This document shows, piece after piece, positions 9,706 through 21,934 of a stretch of 64,000 bases of DNA. The notes below the pieces were generated by a model that saw nothing but the letters and a program-made list of their open reading frames with translations, did no database searches and had not been told where the DNA came from. Position numbers and translations under genes: made by a program. Within the stretch, counting starts at the first letter, position 1. Each line of letters begins with the position of its first letter. This stretch comes from Crocinitomicaceae bacterium (GTDB lineage Bacteria > Bacteroidota > Bacteroidia > Flavobacteriales_D > Crocinitomicaceae): positions 44,979 to 108,978 of the forward strand of contig JAHEIL010000013.1 in the NCBI GenBank assembly GCA_024639405.1, written 5' to 3'.

Positions 9706-11035
9706 TTCACATCCATTTCCAGAAGCATTTAAGCAACGTGTGGAAAACGATGCGTTTCTTGGAGAACAACTGTTGACTGCATTGAATGATACAGCTCCAG
9801 TCTCCGTTCGTTTACATCCGCTAAAACAAAAAGCAGAACTTACTTTTACTGAAAAAATTGCTTGGTGTGAACATGCGTTTTATTTAAATGAACGTCCATC
9901 TTTTACATTGGATCCATTATTTCATGCAGGGTGTTATTATCCGCAAGAAGCAGGTTCGATGGTACTCGATACTGTTTTAAAACAATTGAATTTACCGAGT
10001 CAACCGAGTGTCTTAGATTTGTGCGCTGCACCAGGTGGAAAAAGCACCCTGATTGCCGCTTTTTTAAACAACAATGGATTATTGGTGAGCAATGAAGTGA
10101 TTCAAGCACGTGCGCGTATTTTAACGGAAAACACCACAAAATGGGGTTACACGAATACAGTTGTCACCAATAACGACCCAAAAGATTTTGAACGGTTGAA
10201 TGAATTTTTTGATGTGATTGTCGTAGACGCTCCTTGTTCTGGCGAAGGAATGTTTCGGAAAGACATAAAAGCGCGTGAAGAGTGGTCTGAAGACAATGTC
10301 CAACTGTGTTCAAGTCGACAAAAACGCATCGTGATGGATGTTTGGGACAGTTTGAAACCAGGTGGTTATTTAATTTATTCAACGTGTACCTTCAATTCAG
10401 CCGAAAATGAAGACAATGTAGCTTGGTATTTAAATGAATTACCGGCAACATATGTCCAACTTAAAATGCCTGAAGAATTAGTTTCTGGAAGAAATAACAT
10501 TGGCCATTATTGCCTCCCTGGAAAAACAATTTCAGAAGGATTTTACATTGCTGTTCTTCAAAAAGAAGAAACAACACCTTTGCGCCAACGATTCACTCGA
10601 AAACCATTGTTTAAAGTCCAAAAAGATCTATTGGATGCCGAAAATTATGTGAAATTAAATGAAGCTTTGCTCTTAAATTGGAATGATAAATTATTATTAG
10701 TTCCCAATCAATTAGAAGAAAAAATGTTGCATGTACAAGCACAAATGCGCATTCAGAAAATGGGGTTAATGCTGGGTGAAATTGCCAAAAAAGGCATCAT
10801 TCCAAGTGAAGAATTAGCCTTAAATCCAACGCGTTTAAACAGAACATCTACGATAGAATTAACAGAAAAAGAAGCATTGATGTATCTTCATGGTGACACA
10901 TTTTCCTTGCAAGGTCCGCAAGGATTTCAAATCGTAAGTTACAAAAACGAACCATTGGGTTGGATAAAAAACATTGGAAACCGTTTCAATAATTTATTTC
11001 CAAAAGAATGGAGAATACGCATGAACATTCAATAA
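9689..11035 (+). CDS. rRNA cytosine-C5-methyltransferase (NOL1/NOP2/sun family, RsmF-like)
   Basis: LDLCAAPGGKSTLIA, DAPCSGEGMFRK, YSTCTF. Confidence 0.92.
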   Translation: MKQMTNSHPFPEAFKQRVENDAFLGEQLLTALNDTAPVSVRLHPLKQKAELTFTEKIAWCEHAFYLNERPSFTLDPLFHAGCYYPQEAGSMVLDTVLKQLNLPSQPSVLDLCAAPGGKSTLIAAFLNNNGLLVSNEVIQARARILTENTTKWGYTNTVVTNNDPKDFERLNEFFDVIVVDAPCSGEGMFRKDIKAREEWSEDNVQLCSSRQKRIVMDVWDSLKPGGYLIYSTCTFNSAENEDNVAWYLNELPATYVQLKMPEELVSGRNNIGHYCLPGKTISEGFYIAVLQKEETTPLRQRFTRKPLFKVQKDLLDAENYVKLNEALLLNWNDKLLLVPNQLEEKMLHVQAQMRIQKMGLMLGEIAKKGIIPSEELALNPTRLNRTSTIELTEKEALMYLHGDTFSLQGPQGFQIVSYKNEPLGWIKNIGNRFNNLFPKEWRIRMNIQ

Positions 11036-11042
11036 AATAAAA

Positions 11043-11627
11043 ATGAAATTAGTATTTGCTACACACAATCACAATAAAGCACATGAAATACAAGCTTTAT
11101 TAAATGATCAAATTGAACTTATAACCCTAGACGACATTCAATGTTTTGAAGAAATTCCTGAAACAGCAGTTACATTAGAAGGAAATGCAAAGATGAAAGC
11201 AGCTTATGTTGTTGAGCAATTTAACATGAATTGTTTTGCTGATGACACAGGTTTGGAAATTGATGCTTTGAACAATGAACCAGGTGTATATTCCGCTCGT
11301 TACGCTGGTGAAGAACGTGACCCTGAAAAAAATATGGACTTAGTTTTAGAGAAATTAGCGCATTCAACAAATCGAAAAGCACGTTTTAGAACCGTAATTA
11401 GTTTGTATTGGCAGAATGAATTCCATGAATTTGAAGGCATAGTTGAAGGCGAAATCACCACTTCAAAAAGCGGTGCAAAAGGTTTTGGATACGATCCAAT
11501 TTTTAAACCAGAAAACAGCGAAAAGACATTTGCTGAAATGGATTTAATTGAAAAAAATACGATGAGTCACAGAGCTAGAGCTTTTGAAAAAATGATTGTT
11601 TTTTTAAATACGGGTGCTAAACCCTAA
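11043..11627 (+). CDS. rdgB: XTP/dITP diphosphatase (RdgB/HAM1 family)
   Basis: KLVFATHNHNKAHEI, FADDTGLEIDALNNEPGVYSARYAG, GFGYDPIF. Confidence 0.95.
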   Translation: MKLVFATHNHNKAHEIQALLNDQIELITLDDIQCFEEIPETAVTLEGNAKMKAAYVVEQFNMNCFADDTGLEIDALNNEPGVYSARYAGEERDPEKNMDLVLEKLAHSTNRKARFRTVISLYWQNEFHEFEGIVEGEITTSKSGAKGFGYDPIFKPENSEKTFAEMDLIEKNTMSHRARAFEKMIVFLNTGAKP

Positions 11628-11704
11628 AAATCAACTATATAAAATTAACATATTTATCAAAAATTAACGCGCATTTTGAAGTGTAAAACTTCGATTATAC
11701 GTAA

Positions 11705-13987
<2,283 letters not shown>

Positions 13988-14006
13988 TTATACCATTAAT
14001 TACAAC

Positions 14007-14036
14007 AAAAAGACTTTATGCTTATAAAGTCTTTTT
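14007..14036 (+). terminator. Intrinsic terminator after icd
   Basis: AAAAAGACTTTA-TGCTTA-TAAAGTCTTTTT stem with T-run. Confidence 0.9.
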
Positions 14037-14050
14037 TTTATTTTTGATAA

Positions 14051-15442
14051 ATGACAAGACTAGTTTTCTTACTAATCATAATCAGTTCGTTGATAACGTC
14101 TTGTAAAACTATACAACCTGTACAACCCAATCAATTGGTATTGAAAAAACCGCAACTTGAACAAGTTGAATCTTCAGTTACGTTACCCATTAAATTAAAT
14201 CTTAAACCCTATTTTTTGCAAGTTGAAAAAAGCTTAGATCTAACATTTAAAGGTCAAGATCAACAATGCGAAGGAATAAGTTATGACTATTATTTTGAAC
14301 GTTCTCCCATTGAATTTTATACTTCTAAGAATTCCTTAAATTATGAAGTCGCTGGAAAATATTCTTTAAAATTGAACTTTTGTTCAAAATGCACCGATTT
14401 ATTTAGCAAAAACAAACATTGTATTACACCTAGAATATATGCTAGCTGTGGCATAAATGAACCCATGAGAAAAGTCGCTGTCGGTTATGCAACAACTTTT
14501 AAAATTTCGCCCGATTTAAAATTGGTAACTTCTACTGATTTACAAAAATTTGAAACCATTGATCCATGCGAAATTACTCTGTTTAATTATGATGCAACGA
14601 ATCAAATTAAAAAAGAAGTAACAACAGTACTGAAAAAATTAGAACAAGACATTGATCAAAAGATTGGCGCAATTGATTTAAAAAAAGAAATTCAACATTC
14701 TTGGAATGCACTCAACCAGAGTTTAGTATTGAACCAATTTGGTTATTTGAATTTTCAACCAAAGACACTTTCCATCGGTGATGTTACGTTCAAAGACAAC
14801 TATGCTTATTTCGATATAGGATTAACCATTCAACCAAAAATCACTTTAGTTCCTGAAAAAAATATCTTACAGCCAACTCCAATAATAAGTAAGCACCAGA
14901 AAAAAGATGGTTTTGATTTAACTGTTGACATTATTGCACAATACGATTCATTGAGTTCAATATTAACACATCAATTGAAAGGAAAAAAAATTAAGATTAA
15001 AAATAAAGTTGTCGTTTTGAATAACATTGAAATCAATAGTGCCCTAAACAATCAATTAACATTTAAAGTTGATTTTGATGGATTCAGAAAAGGAACATTG
15101 TATTTACAAGGAACCCCACTCTATGATGTAAATAAACAACATATTTCTTTTCCAGATTTAGAATTTGATCTAGCAACCAAAGACGCATTATTAAAATCCG
15201 CTAAGTGGTTATTTAATAGCAAAATAACCGATTTATTAAGAACGCAATCTAACATTGATTTGAAAAACTATTTAGTAATTGCCAAAAAGGAACTAGAAAA
15301 GCAATTAAACAATAAAATTAGTAATTACGCTCAATTAAAGGGGTCAGTAAATACAATCACTGTTGATGCCTTTTATCCTTCAGAAAAAGAATTGATTTTA
15401 CGCGCAAAAACAAACGGGAAATTATCAATTGAAATCGAATAA
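14051..15442 (+). CDS. DUF4403-like lipoprotein
   Basis: Lipobox-like LITSC; 463 aa; resembles DUF4403 family, family call from memory. Confidence 0.6.
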   Translation: MTRLVFLLIIISSLITSCKTIQPVQPNQLVLKKPQLEQVESSVTLPIKLNLKPYFLQVEKSLDLTFKGQDQQCEGISYDYYFERSPIEFYTSKNSLNYEVAGKYSLKLNFCSKCTDLFSKNKHCITPRIYASCGINEPMRKVAVGYATTFKISPDLKLVTSTDLQKFETIDPCEITLFNYDATNQIKKEVTTVLKKLEQDIDQKIGAIDLKKEIQHSWNALNQSLVLNQFGYLNFQPKTLSIGDVTFKDNYAYFDIGLTIQPKITLVPEKNILQPTPIISKHQKKDGFDLTVDIIAQYDSLSSILTHQLKGKKIKIKNKVVVLNNIEINSALNNQLTFKVDFDGFRKGTLYLQGTPLYDVNKQHISFPDLEFDLATKDALLKSAKWLFNSKITDLLRTQSNIDLKNYLVIAKKELEKQLNNKISNYAQLKGSVNTITVDAFYPSEKELILRAKTNGKLSIEIE

Positions 15443-15444
15443 AA

Positions 15445-15468
15445 AAAGCCCCAATAAATTGGAGCTTT
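15445..15468 (-). terminator. Intrinsic terminator of the pyrH-frr transcript
   Basis: Minus strand AAAGCTCCAAT..ATTGGGGCTTTTTTT. Confidence 0.85.
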
Positions 15469-15484
15469 CAATCGAATTGACAAC

Positions 15485-16048
15485 TTAAATTGTCATAATT
15501 TCTTTTTCTTTTATGTCAAACTGATCATCCACCATTTTAATATAGCTATTCGTGATGTTTTGAATTTCAGCTTCAGCATCTTTTGTCATATCTTCTGACA
15601 AGCCATCTGCTTTCAAATCTTTGACCATATCTAATGCATCTTTACGGTTGTTTCGTACACCTACTTTTGCATTTTCAGCTTCAGATTTTGCACGTTTCAC
15701 TAAATCTCTTCTGCGTTCTTCCGTTAAAGGTGGAACAGAAATAATTAATACTTCACCGTTATTTTGAGGAGCGAATCCTAAGTTCGAATTAATAATTCCT
15801 TTAGCAATTTCATTTAAAAGTGGTTTTTCCCATGGCTGTACCGTAATTGTACGCGCATCCATCGTTGAAATATTTGCTACCTGTTGAATTGGTGTTGGAG
15901 CACCGTAATAATCGACCATCACACCATTCAACATTGAAGGAGTTGCTTTACCAGCTCGAATTTTAACAAATTCATTTTCTAAGTGGCTCAATGATTTCGC
16001 ATTTGAAGATTTGAAATCATCGTATATCATCTGTAAGTCTTCAATCAT
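15485..16048 (-). CDS. frr: Ribosome recycling factor
   Basis: EFVKIRAGKATPSML, ISVPPLTEERRRDLVK, VRNNRKDA. Confidence 0.97.
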   Translation of the reverse strand: MIEDLQMIYDDFKSSNAKSLSHLENEFVKIRAGKATPSMLNGVMVDYYGAPTPIQQVANISTMDARTITVQPWEKPLLNEIAKGIINSNLGFAPQNNGEVLIISVPPLTEERRRDLVKRAKSEAENAKVGVRNNRKDALDMVKDLKADGLSEDMTKDAEAEIQNITNSYIKMVDDQFDIKEKEIMTI

Positions 16049-16068
16049 ATTCTAAAGTTATTCAGTTT

Positions 16069-16776
16069 TCAATTTTGAACAATTGTTCCAACCTGTTCAC
16101 CTTTCATTAATTTTTTGAAATTACCAGGTGTATCCATATCAAAAACAATAATTGGTAAATTATTCTCTTTACACAACGTAAATGCTGTCATATCCATTAC
16201 ATTTAATCCTTTAGCGTAAACATCGTCAAATGAAATTTGATCGTATTTAGTTGCTGTTGGATCTTTTTCAGGGTCTGCTGTATAGATTCCATCGACACGT
16301 GTACCTTTTAAAATTACTTCCGCATTGATTTCAATGGCTCTTAACGATGCAGCTGAATCAGTTGTAAAAAATGGATTACCTGTTCCAGCACCAAAAATTA
16401 CAACACGTCCTTTTTCTAAGTGACGAACGGCTCTTCTACGCACATAAGGTTCAGCAATTTCTTTCATTTCAATTGCAGATTGTAAACGTGTTTTAATACC
16501 AGCAGATTCTAAAGAAGCTTGAAGTGCCATGGAATTAATCATTGTTGCTAACATCCCCATGTAATCTCCATGCGTACGATCCATTCCACCTTCTTCAGCT
16601 TGTACACCTCTAAAAATGTTTCCTCCTCCAATTACGATCGCAATTTCAACGCCTAAATCGTGCATTTCTTTAATTTGAGCAGCATATTGAGCCAAACGAT
16701 TGTTATCTATTCCAAATTGTTTTTCGCCCATAAGGGACTCTCCACTAAGCTTTAAAAGAATACGTTTGTATTTCAT
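16069..16776 (-). CDS. pyrH: UMP kinase
   Basis: [39 protein letters not shown]. Confidence 0.97.
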   Translation of the reverse strand: MKYKRILLKLSGESLMGEKQFGIDNNRLAQYAAQIKEMHDLGVEIAIVIGGGNIFRGVQAEEGGMDRTHGDYMGMLATMINSMALQASLESAGIKTRLQSAIEMKEIAEPYVRRRAVRHLEKGRVVIFGAGTGNPFFTTDSAASLRAIEINAEVILKGTRVDGIYTADPEKDPTATKYDQISFDDVYAKGLNVMDMTAFTLCKENNLPIIVFDMDTPGNFKKLMKGEQVGTIVQN

Positions 16777-16862
16777 GTGAACGTTTTTGATTTAATTGAA
16801 ACATTTCTTGAACAAAGATAAAAATGTTTCTTATTCTGTGTTGTAAATTTTACTTCAAAAAA

Positions 16863-16888
16863 AAGGCTATCAGTAAACCGATAGCCTT
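16863..16888 (-). terminator. Intrinsic terminator of the rpsB-tsf transcript
   Basis: Minus strand AAGGCTATC-GGTTTACT-GATAGCCTTTTTTT. Confidence 0.9.
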
Positions 16889-16907
16889 AAATGTATTTTT
16901 AAATTTC

Positions 16908-17738
16908 TTAACTTAACGCAATACGTTTAAAGTCAGAAACTGTCAAACCTTTTTCTGTTGATTCTAAGAAAGCCTCAACTGTAAATTTGTTGTCACGGAT
17001 AAACTCTTGACTTAACAATGTGTTTTCCTTAAAGAATTTAGCCAAACGACCTTGAGCAATTTTATCAGCCATGTCAGCTGGTTTACCTTCTTGGATTGCT
17101 AATTCTTTACCAACTTCAATTTCACGTTCGATTGTACGAGCATCAACACCGTCTTTGTTTAAAGCGATTGGGTTCATTGCTGCAACTTGCATTGCAACTT
17201 GTTTACCAGCGTCTTCAGCTACGTCAGTAGCGCTATTCAATCCAACTAAAGTAGCCAATTGGTTTCCTGGGTGGTTATAAGCAACAACTTTTTCAGCATT
17301 CACTACGGCATAAGAAGCTAAATCAAGTTTCTCTCCAATAACACCAATTTGCTCAGTGATTTTGTCAGCTACTGTTAATTTATCATCGTAAGCCAATGCT
17401 TTCAATTCGTCAGCTGATGCTGGCAAGTTTGATAAAGCGATGTCTAAGAAAGACTGAACCAATTTCATGTAACCATCGTTTTTAGCGACGAAGTCAGTTT
17501 CACAATTCAATGCTAAAACAACACCCGCTTTTCCGTCAGCAGTAGCTTGCGCTAAAACTAAACCTTCGCTCGCATCATTTTCACCACGTTTAGCAGCGAT
17601 TTTTTGACCTTTTTTACGTAAGATATCGATTGCTGTTTCAAAATCTCCATTTGCTTCAACTAAGGCGTTTTTGCAGTCCATCATTCCTGCACCTGTTTGT
17701 TGACGTAATTTATTTACTTCTGCAGCTGTAATTGCCAT
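16908..17738 (-). CDS. tsf: Elongation factor Ts
   Basis: MAITAAEVNKLRQQTGAGMMDCKNAL, LNCETDFVAKND. Confidence 0.97.
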   Translation of the reverse strand: MAITAAEVNKLRQQTGAGMMDCKNALVEANGDFETAIDILRKKGQKIAAKRGENDASEGLVLAQATADGKAGVVLALNCETDFVAKNDGYMKLVQSFLDIALSNLPASADELKALAYDDKLTVADKITEQIGVIGEKLDLASYAVVNAEKVVAYNHPGNQLATLVGLNSATDVAEDAGKQVAMQVAAMNPIALNKDGVDARTIEREIEVGKELAIQEGKPADMADKIAQGRLAKFFKENTLLSQEFIRDNKFTVEAFLESTEKGLTVSDFKRIALS

Positions 17739-17761
17739 AGGAATAATTTTTATAAAATTAA

Positions 17762-18535
17762 TTAATCTTGTTTTTCTTCAGTTGCTTCAACTTGCTCTGC
17801 TGCTACTTCTTCTGTTGCAGGAGCATCTTTATCAGCTACTTTTGTGTTTTTACGGTCTTCTAAACCTTCTTTGATCGCTCCACAAATTGCATCCAAAATA
17901 ATCGTGATTGATTTTGTTGCATCATCATTTGCTGGAATTGGGAAATCAACTAACTTAGGGTTAGAATTCGTATCAACCATTGCAAACGTAGGAATGTTCA
18001 AACGTTTAGCTTCATTTAAAGCGATATGCTCTTTTAAGATATCAACTAAGAAAATTGCAGCTGGTTGACGAGTCATGTCAACGATAGAACCAAAGTTTTT
18101 CTCTAATTTCTCACGTTGACGTGTTTTGAACAAACGCTCTCTTTTGTTTAATGTCTCCCAAGTACCGTCTGTTTTCATTTTGTCAATCGCTGACATTTTA
18201 CGAATAGACTTACGTGTTGTTTGGAAGTTTGTTAACATACCACCTGACCATCTTTCAGTAACAAATGGCATATTGATTTCAGCAACTTTTTGAGAAACGA
18301 TCTCTTTTGCTTGTTTTTTAGTAGCTACGAAAAGTACTTTTTTACCCGACTTTGCAATTTGTTTCATCGCCGCACATGCTTGGTCAAGATGTGCAATTGT
18401 CTTATTAAGGTCGATAATGTGGATACCTTTTTTCTCTTCAAAGATATACGGCGCCATTGCCGGGTTCCATTTTCTTTTTAAGTGTCCGAAGTGAACACCC
18501 GCTTCTAATAAATTTTCGAAATTTACTTTTGACAT
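17762..18535 (-). CDS. rpsB: 30S ribosomal protein S2
   Basis: LLEAGVHFGHLKRKWNPAMAPYIF, RWSGGMLTNFQT. Confidence 0.97.
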   Translation of the reverse strand: MSKVNFENLLEAGVHFGHLKRKWNPAMAPYIFEEKKGIHIIDLNKTIAHLDQACAAMKQIAKSGKKVLFVATKKQAKEIVSQKVAEINMPFVTERWSGGMLTNFQTTRKSIRKMSAIDKMKTDGTWETLNKRERLFKTRQREKLEKNFGSIVDMTRQPAAIFLVDILKEHIALNEAKRLNIPTFAMVDTNSNPKLVDFPIPANDDATKSITIILDAICGAIKEGLEDRKNTKVADKDAPATEEVAAEQVEATEEKQD

Positions 18536-18564
18536 TTTAATGTGTTTTTAATTGTTTACGTTCC

Positions 18565-18630
18565 TTTAGTAGATCAACAAACGGAGGGTTCGCCATAAGA
18601 CGAAGGGTACTCTGCAGTTTGGATACTAAA
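18565..18630 (-). promoter_or_regulatory. Structured 5' leader of rpsB (candidate r-protein autoregulatory element)
   Basis: Minus strand folds as TTTAGTA/TACTAAA, CAAAC/GTTTG, GAG/CTC and TTCGTC-TTAT-GGCGAA, all nested (21 bp). Confidence 0.7.
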
Positions 18631-18649
18631 CAACCGCCAAAATAATTTT

Positions 18650-19036
18650 TTAACGTTTTGAGAATTGGAATTTCTTACGTGCTTTCGGTTGACCTGGTTT
18701 TTTACGTTCAACCATTCTTGGATCACGCGTCATCAATCCTTCTCCTTTTAATAATGTTTTGTTTTCTTCAGCTACTACAACCAAAGCACGAGAAATCCCT
18801 AAACGGATTGCTTCTGCTTGACCATTGATACCACCACCAAAAACATTTACTTTCACGTCAAACTGACCTGAAGTACTTGTAATTGCGAACGGTTGTTCAA
18901 TTTTCGCTTGAAGAACTGCAACTGGAAAAACTTCTTTGTAGTCTTTCTTATTTACAATCACTTTACCCGTACCTTTTGTAAGGTATACACGAGCAACGGA
19001 TGTTTTTCTTCTTCCTAATGTGTTAATTACTTCCAT
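18650..19036 (-). CDS. rpsI: 30S ribosomal protein S9
   Basis: [14 protein letters not shown]-terminal [17 protein letters not shown]. Confidence 0.97.
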   Translation of the reverse strand: MEVINTLGRRKTSVARVYLTKGTGKVIVNKKDYKEVFPVAVLQAKIEQPFAITSTSGQFDVKVNVFGGGINGQAEAIRLGISRALVVVAEENKTLLKGEGLMTRDPRMVERKKPGQPKARKKFQFSKR

Positions 19037-19041
19037 GCTTT

Positions 19042-19497
19042 TTATTTGAATGAGTCAAGATTAAAAACTTCTGGTTTCTGTGCCTCTTGTTTGTGCTCAG
19101 GTCCTACATACACTTTTAAGTTTGTAAATAGTCGTCGACCTAGCGTGTTTTTAGGCAACATCCCTTTGACAGCTTTTTCAATTAAGCGCTCTGGATGTTT
19201 TTTCAACATTTCTTGTGCTGTTGTAATACGTTGACCTCCTGGGTATCCAGTGTAACGTACATACTCTTTGTTGACAAGTTTCGTTCCTGAGAAAGCAATT
19301 TTCTCAGCATTGATAACGATAACGTTGTCTCCACAGTCAGCGTGAGGGGTGAAATTCGTTTTGTGTTTACCACGAATGATTTTCGCCACCTTACTCGCTA
19401 AACGACCAACAGTTTGGCCTTCAGCATCCACAACAAGCCACTTTTTATTAGCGGTCTCCTTGTTGCCGGAAACGGTTCTGTAACTTAATGTATCCAC
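19042..19497 (-). CDS. rplM: 50S ribosomal protein L13 (GTG start proposed at 19497; ORF track start 19524)
   Basis: VDTLSYRT...[46 protein letters not shown] aligns with the usual MDTLSYKT start. Confidence 0.93.
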   Translation of the reverse strand: MDTLSYRTVSGNKETANKKWLVVDAEGQTVGRLASKVAKIIRGKHKTNFTPHADCGDNVIVINAEKIAFSGTKLVNKEYVRYTGYPGGQRITTAQEMLKKHPERLIEKAVKGMLPKNTLGRRLFTNLKVYVGPEHKQEAQKPEVFNLDSFK

Positions 19498-19628
19498 AAT
19501 TTTACATTTATTAAAATAAGACAATATCCCTAAATTGGGGGTGCAAAGATATGATTTCTATTTTTATTAACAAACGAATTTTAAAAAAAGAATGATAATA
19601 AATAAAGTATTTATAGTAAAAGACAAAA

Positions 19629-19660
19629 AAAAGGTGCTAAAATGGAATTCTAACACCTTT
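19629..19660 (-). terminator. Intrinsic terminator downstream of enoyl-CoA hydratase gene
   Basis: Minus strand GGTGTTA...TAGCACCTTTTTTTT. Confidence 0.75.
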
Positions 19661-19681
19661 TAATTTTATTATTTTTTTGTT

Positions 19682-20455
19682 TTACTTTTGCTTAAATGCG
19701 TTGATTGCATTAACTGTAAAATCACTCAGCACTAATTTACCGCTATAACCAGCGCGTTCGATCAATAATTGATCCCAATGTTCTGTACCTTCCCAAAAAA
19801 CAGCTTTCAACAATGCCATAGCTTCTGGATTAGATTGAGCTAATTTCAATGCTAATTTTTGAATTTCAGCATCCATCTCTTCAACCGTATCAAAAACATC
19901 AGTATATAAACCTTTATTTTTTGCCCATTCTGCCGTTCTCCATTCTGTTGCATTGATTGCTAATTCACTCATAGCTGACAATCCAACTTTTCGTTCAACT
20001 GCAGGCCCCACAACAAATGGACCTATTCCAACAGCCAATTCTGACAATTTAACGGCAGCATGTTTTGTAGCCAAACAATAATCAACAGCCGAGGCCATTC
20101 CAACGCCACCTCCTACAGCTTTACCTTGAACGCGACCAAGAATGAATTTAGGAGCTTTTCTACATGCATTGATTACACTAGCAAAACCTGAAAAGAAATG
20201 AAGACCAGTTTCTAAATCTTGAATTGCAATTAATTCATCAAAACTTGCACCGGCACAAAAAGCTTTATCTCCACTAGATTGCAAGACAATAACTTTAACT
20301 GTAGCATCTTTTCCTAAGGCTTCAATGGTATCAGCTAATTTTCTCAAGATTTGCCCTGGCAACGAATTGCTCATTGGGTGAAAAAAAGTTATTGTACCTA
20401 TTCCATTTGAATCAATTGAAACATCAACTGATCCTTGATTGATTACATCAGACAT
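19682..20455 (-). CDS. Enoyl-CoA hydratase/isomerase family protein
   Basis: GDKAFCAGASFDEL, GRVQGKAVGGGVGMASAVDYCLA. Internal ATG (MSDVINQ) at 20455 avoids overlap with the upstream gene. Confidence 0.88.
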   Translation of the reverse strand: MSDVINQGSVDVSIDSNGIGTITFFHPMSNSLPGQILRKLADTIEALGKDATVKVIVLQSSGDKAFCAGASFDELIAIQDLETGLHFFSGFASVINACRKAPKFILGRVQGKAVGGGVGMASAVDYCLATKHAAVKLSELAVGIGPFVVGPAVERKVGLSAMSELAINATEWRTAEWAKNKGLYTDVFDTVEEMDAEIQKLALKLAQSNPEAMALLKAVFWEGTEHWDQLLIERAGYSGKLVLSDFTVNAINAFKQK

Positions 20456-20456
20456 A

Positions 20457-20846
20457 TTAAATGCGTTTACGTGGACGTTTTCCAGGAGTTGAAGAAGCAA
20501 TTGGTTTAGCAAACTCAGAAGGAGCTGCTAAATTTCGTGTTTGTTTGAACGCAGGTTTACCAATTTCTTTTTTCTCTTCTTCTTTTTTGACTGGACGATT
20601 TCCTTTAGGAGAAGCGATTTTAACATCTAACTTTCTACCATTAACTTCCATCCCATTCAATGCCTGAATCGCACTAATTGCATGGTCTGTTTCTTCCATT
20701 TCTACATACCCAAAACCGCGAGAACGTTTTGTATCTTTTTCATAAACAACGTGCGCATATGTTACAGGTCCAAATGCAGAGAAAGTGGCTTTTAAATCTT
20801 CTGAAGTAATTTCCCAGTCAAGATTTGCTATAAAAATATTTACCAT
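20457..20846 (-). CDS. RRM-domain RNA-binding protein
   Basis: NIFIANLDW (RNP2), RSRGFGYVEM (RNP1). Confidence 0.93.
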   Translation of the reverse strand: MVNIFIANLDWEITSEDLKATFSAFGPVTYAHVVYEKDTKRSRGFGYVEMEETDHAISAIQALNGMEVNGRKLDVKIASPKGNRPVKKEEEKKEIGKPAFKQTRNLAAPSEFAKPIASSTPGKRPRKRI

Positions 20847-20879
20847 TTAAATGAGTGGCTTTTTGCCGATTTGATTATA

Positions 20880-21866
20880 TTATTTTAATGTAAAACTATC
20901 TGTTCCAATTAAATTTCCTTCACAGAATATTTTCACTTTGTAATTCCCTTTGACAGCATCTTCTCCTTTTAAATCATAAAAGATAGACATATCAATTTGT
21001 TGGTTGTTGTAATCAATTTCTTTTTTGTCAGAGTAAGCCATGTTACCTAATTCTGTTTGAACTGTATTACTAGATCTTGTTTGTAAAACTCGACCATCTG
21101 GAGATGTGATTTGAAGATAAACAGTTTTTCTTCCAGCATCTGTCAATGAATTTTCAGACAAAGTGAAACTTGCTTTAATTTGAACTGTATTTCTAGCTTT
21201 TGTTGTTTCTTCCGTTGTATTATTCAGCTTCATTCTTAAGCCTGTTGATTGAATTCCATAAGCTTGTAAACGAGCTCCTTTTTTAACCTTCTCCCCTTTT
21301 TCCTCAGCTTCTTGTTTAAATTGGTCTCTTTCAGTTTTAGTAGCAGTCAATTGAGTTGTTGTTTGATCCAAATCTGAAGTTAATTTGATGTTCATGGTAT
21401 TCAATGAATCAATTTGCTTAACGTAACTTTTCATGATTCCACGCAGCGTCTCATTTTCTTTACGCATTCTGAACAATTGACTAGCTGTAATGCGTTTATT
21501 GTTATTTAATTGCGTGATTAACCCTTGGATTTTTGCTTTTTGCATGTTCAAAGAATCAGCTTTAGAAGCATCTTTCGCGATTAATGCATCGTAGGTCTTC
21601 AACATGTTTTTGAAATCTTTTTTCAAATCGTTTGACATGTTTCCAACATAACCAGACATCATGTCATTCATGCCATTCATATCTGAAATTAACAATGCGT
21701 TTTGATTGGTACAATCATTTAATTCAGCATTCTTTCTTGACCATAAAAAAGCCATAGCTCCTAATGCGATCAATAATACTAAAATGATTAAAAGAAAAAC
21801 CCCATTTCCTTTTTTCTCTGTTGTATCTAAGTCGGTCATAACATGAATGGTAAATAATTTGAGCAA
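20880..21866 (-). CDS. Membrane-anchored coiled-coil protein of unknown function
   Basis: N-terminal hydrophobic anchor then heptad-rich segment and beta-rich C-terminus. Confidence 0.6.
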   Translation of the reverse strand: MLKLFTIHVMTDLDTTEKKGNGVFLLIILVLLIALGAMAFLWSRKNAELNDCTNQNALLISDMNGMNDMMSGYVGNMSNDLKKDFKNMLKTYDALIAKDASKADSLNMQKAKIQGLITQLNNNKRITASQLFRMRKENETLRGIMKSYVKQIDSLNTMNIKLTSDLDQTTTQLTATKTERDQFKQEAEEKGEKVKKGARLQAYGIQSTGLRMKLNNTTEETTKARNTVQIKASFTLSENSLTDAGRKTVYLQITSPDGRVLQTRSSNTVQTELGNMAYSDKKEIDYNNQQIDMSIFYDLKGEDAVKGNYKVKIFCEGNLIGTDSFTLK

Positions 21867-21934
21867 ATGTAAATATATTTTCGCAAATGTTGAATAACAA
21901 AAAGAATAAATTTTGTTAACGGGTAAAAAGCTTA

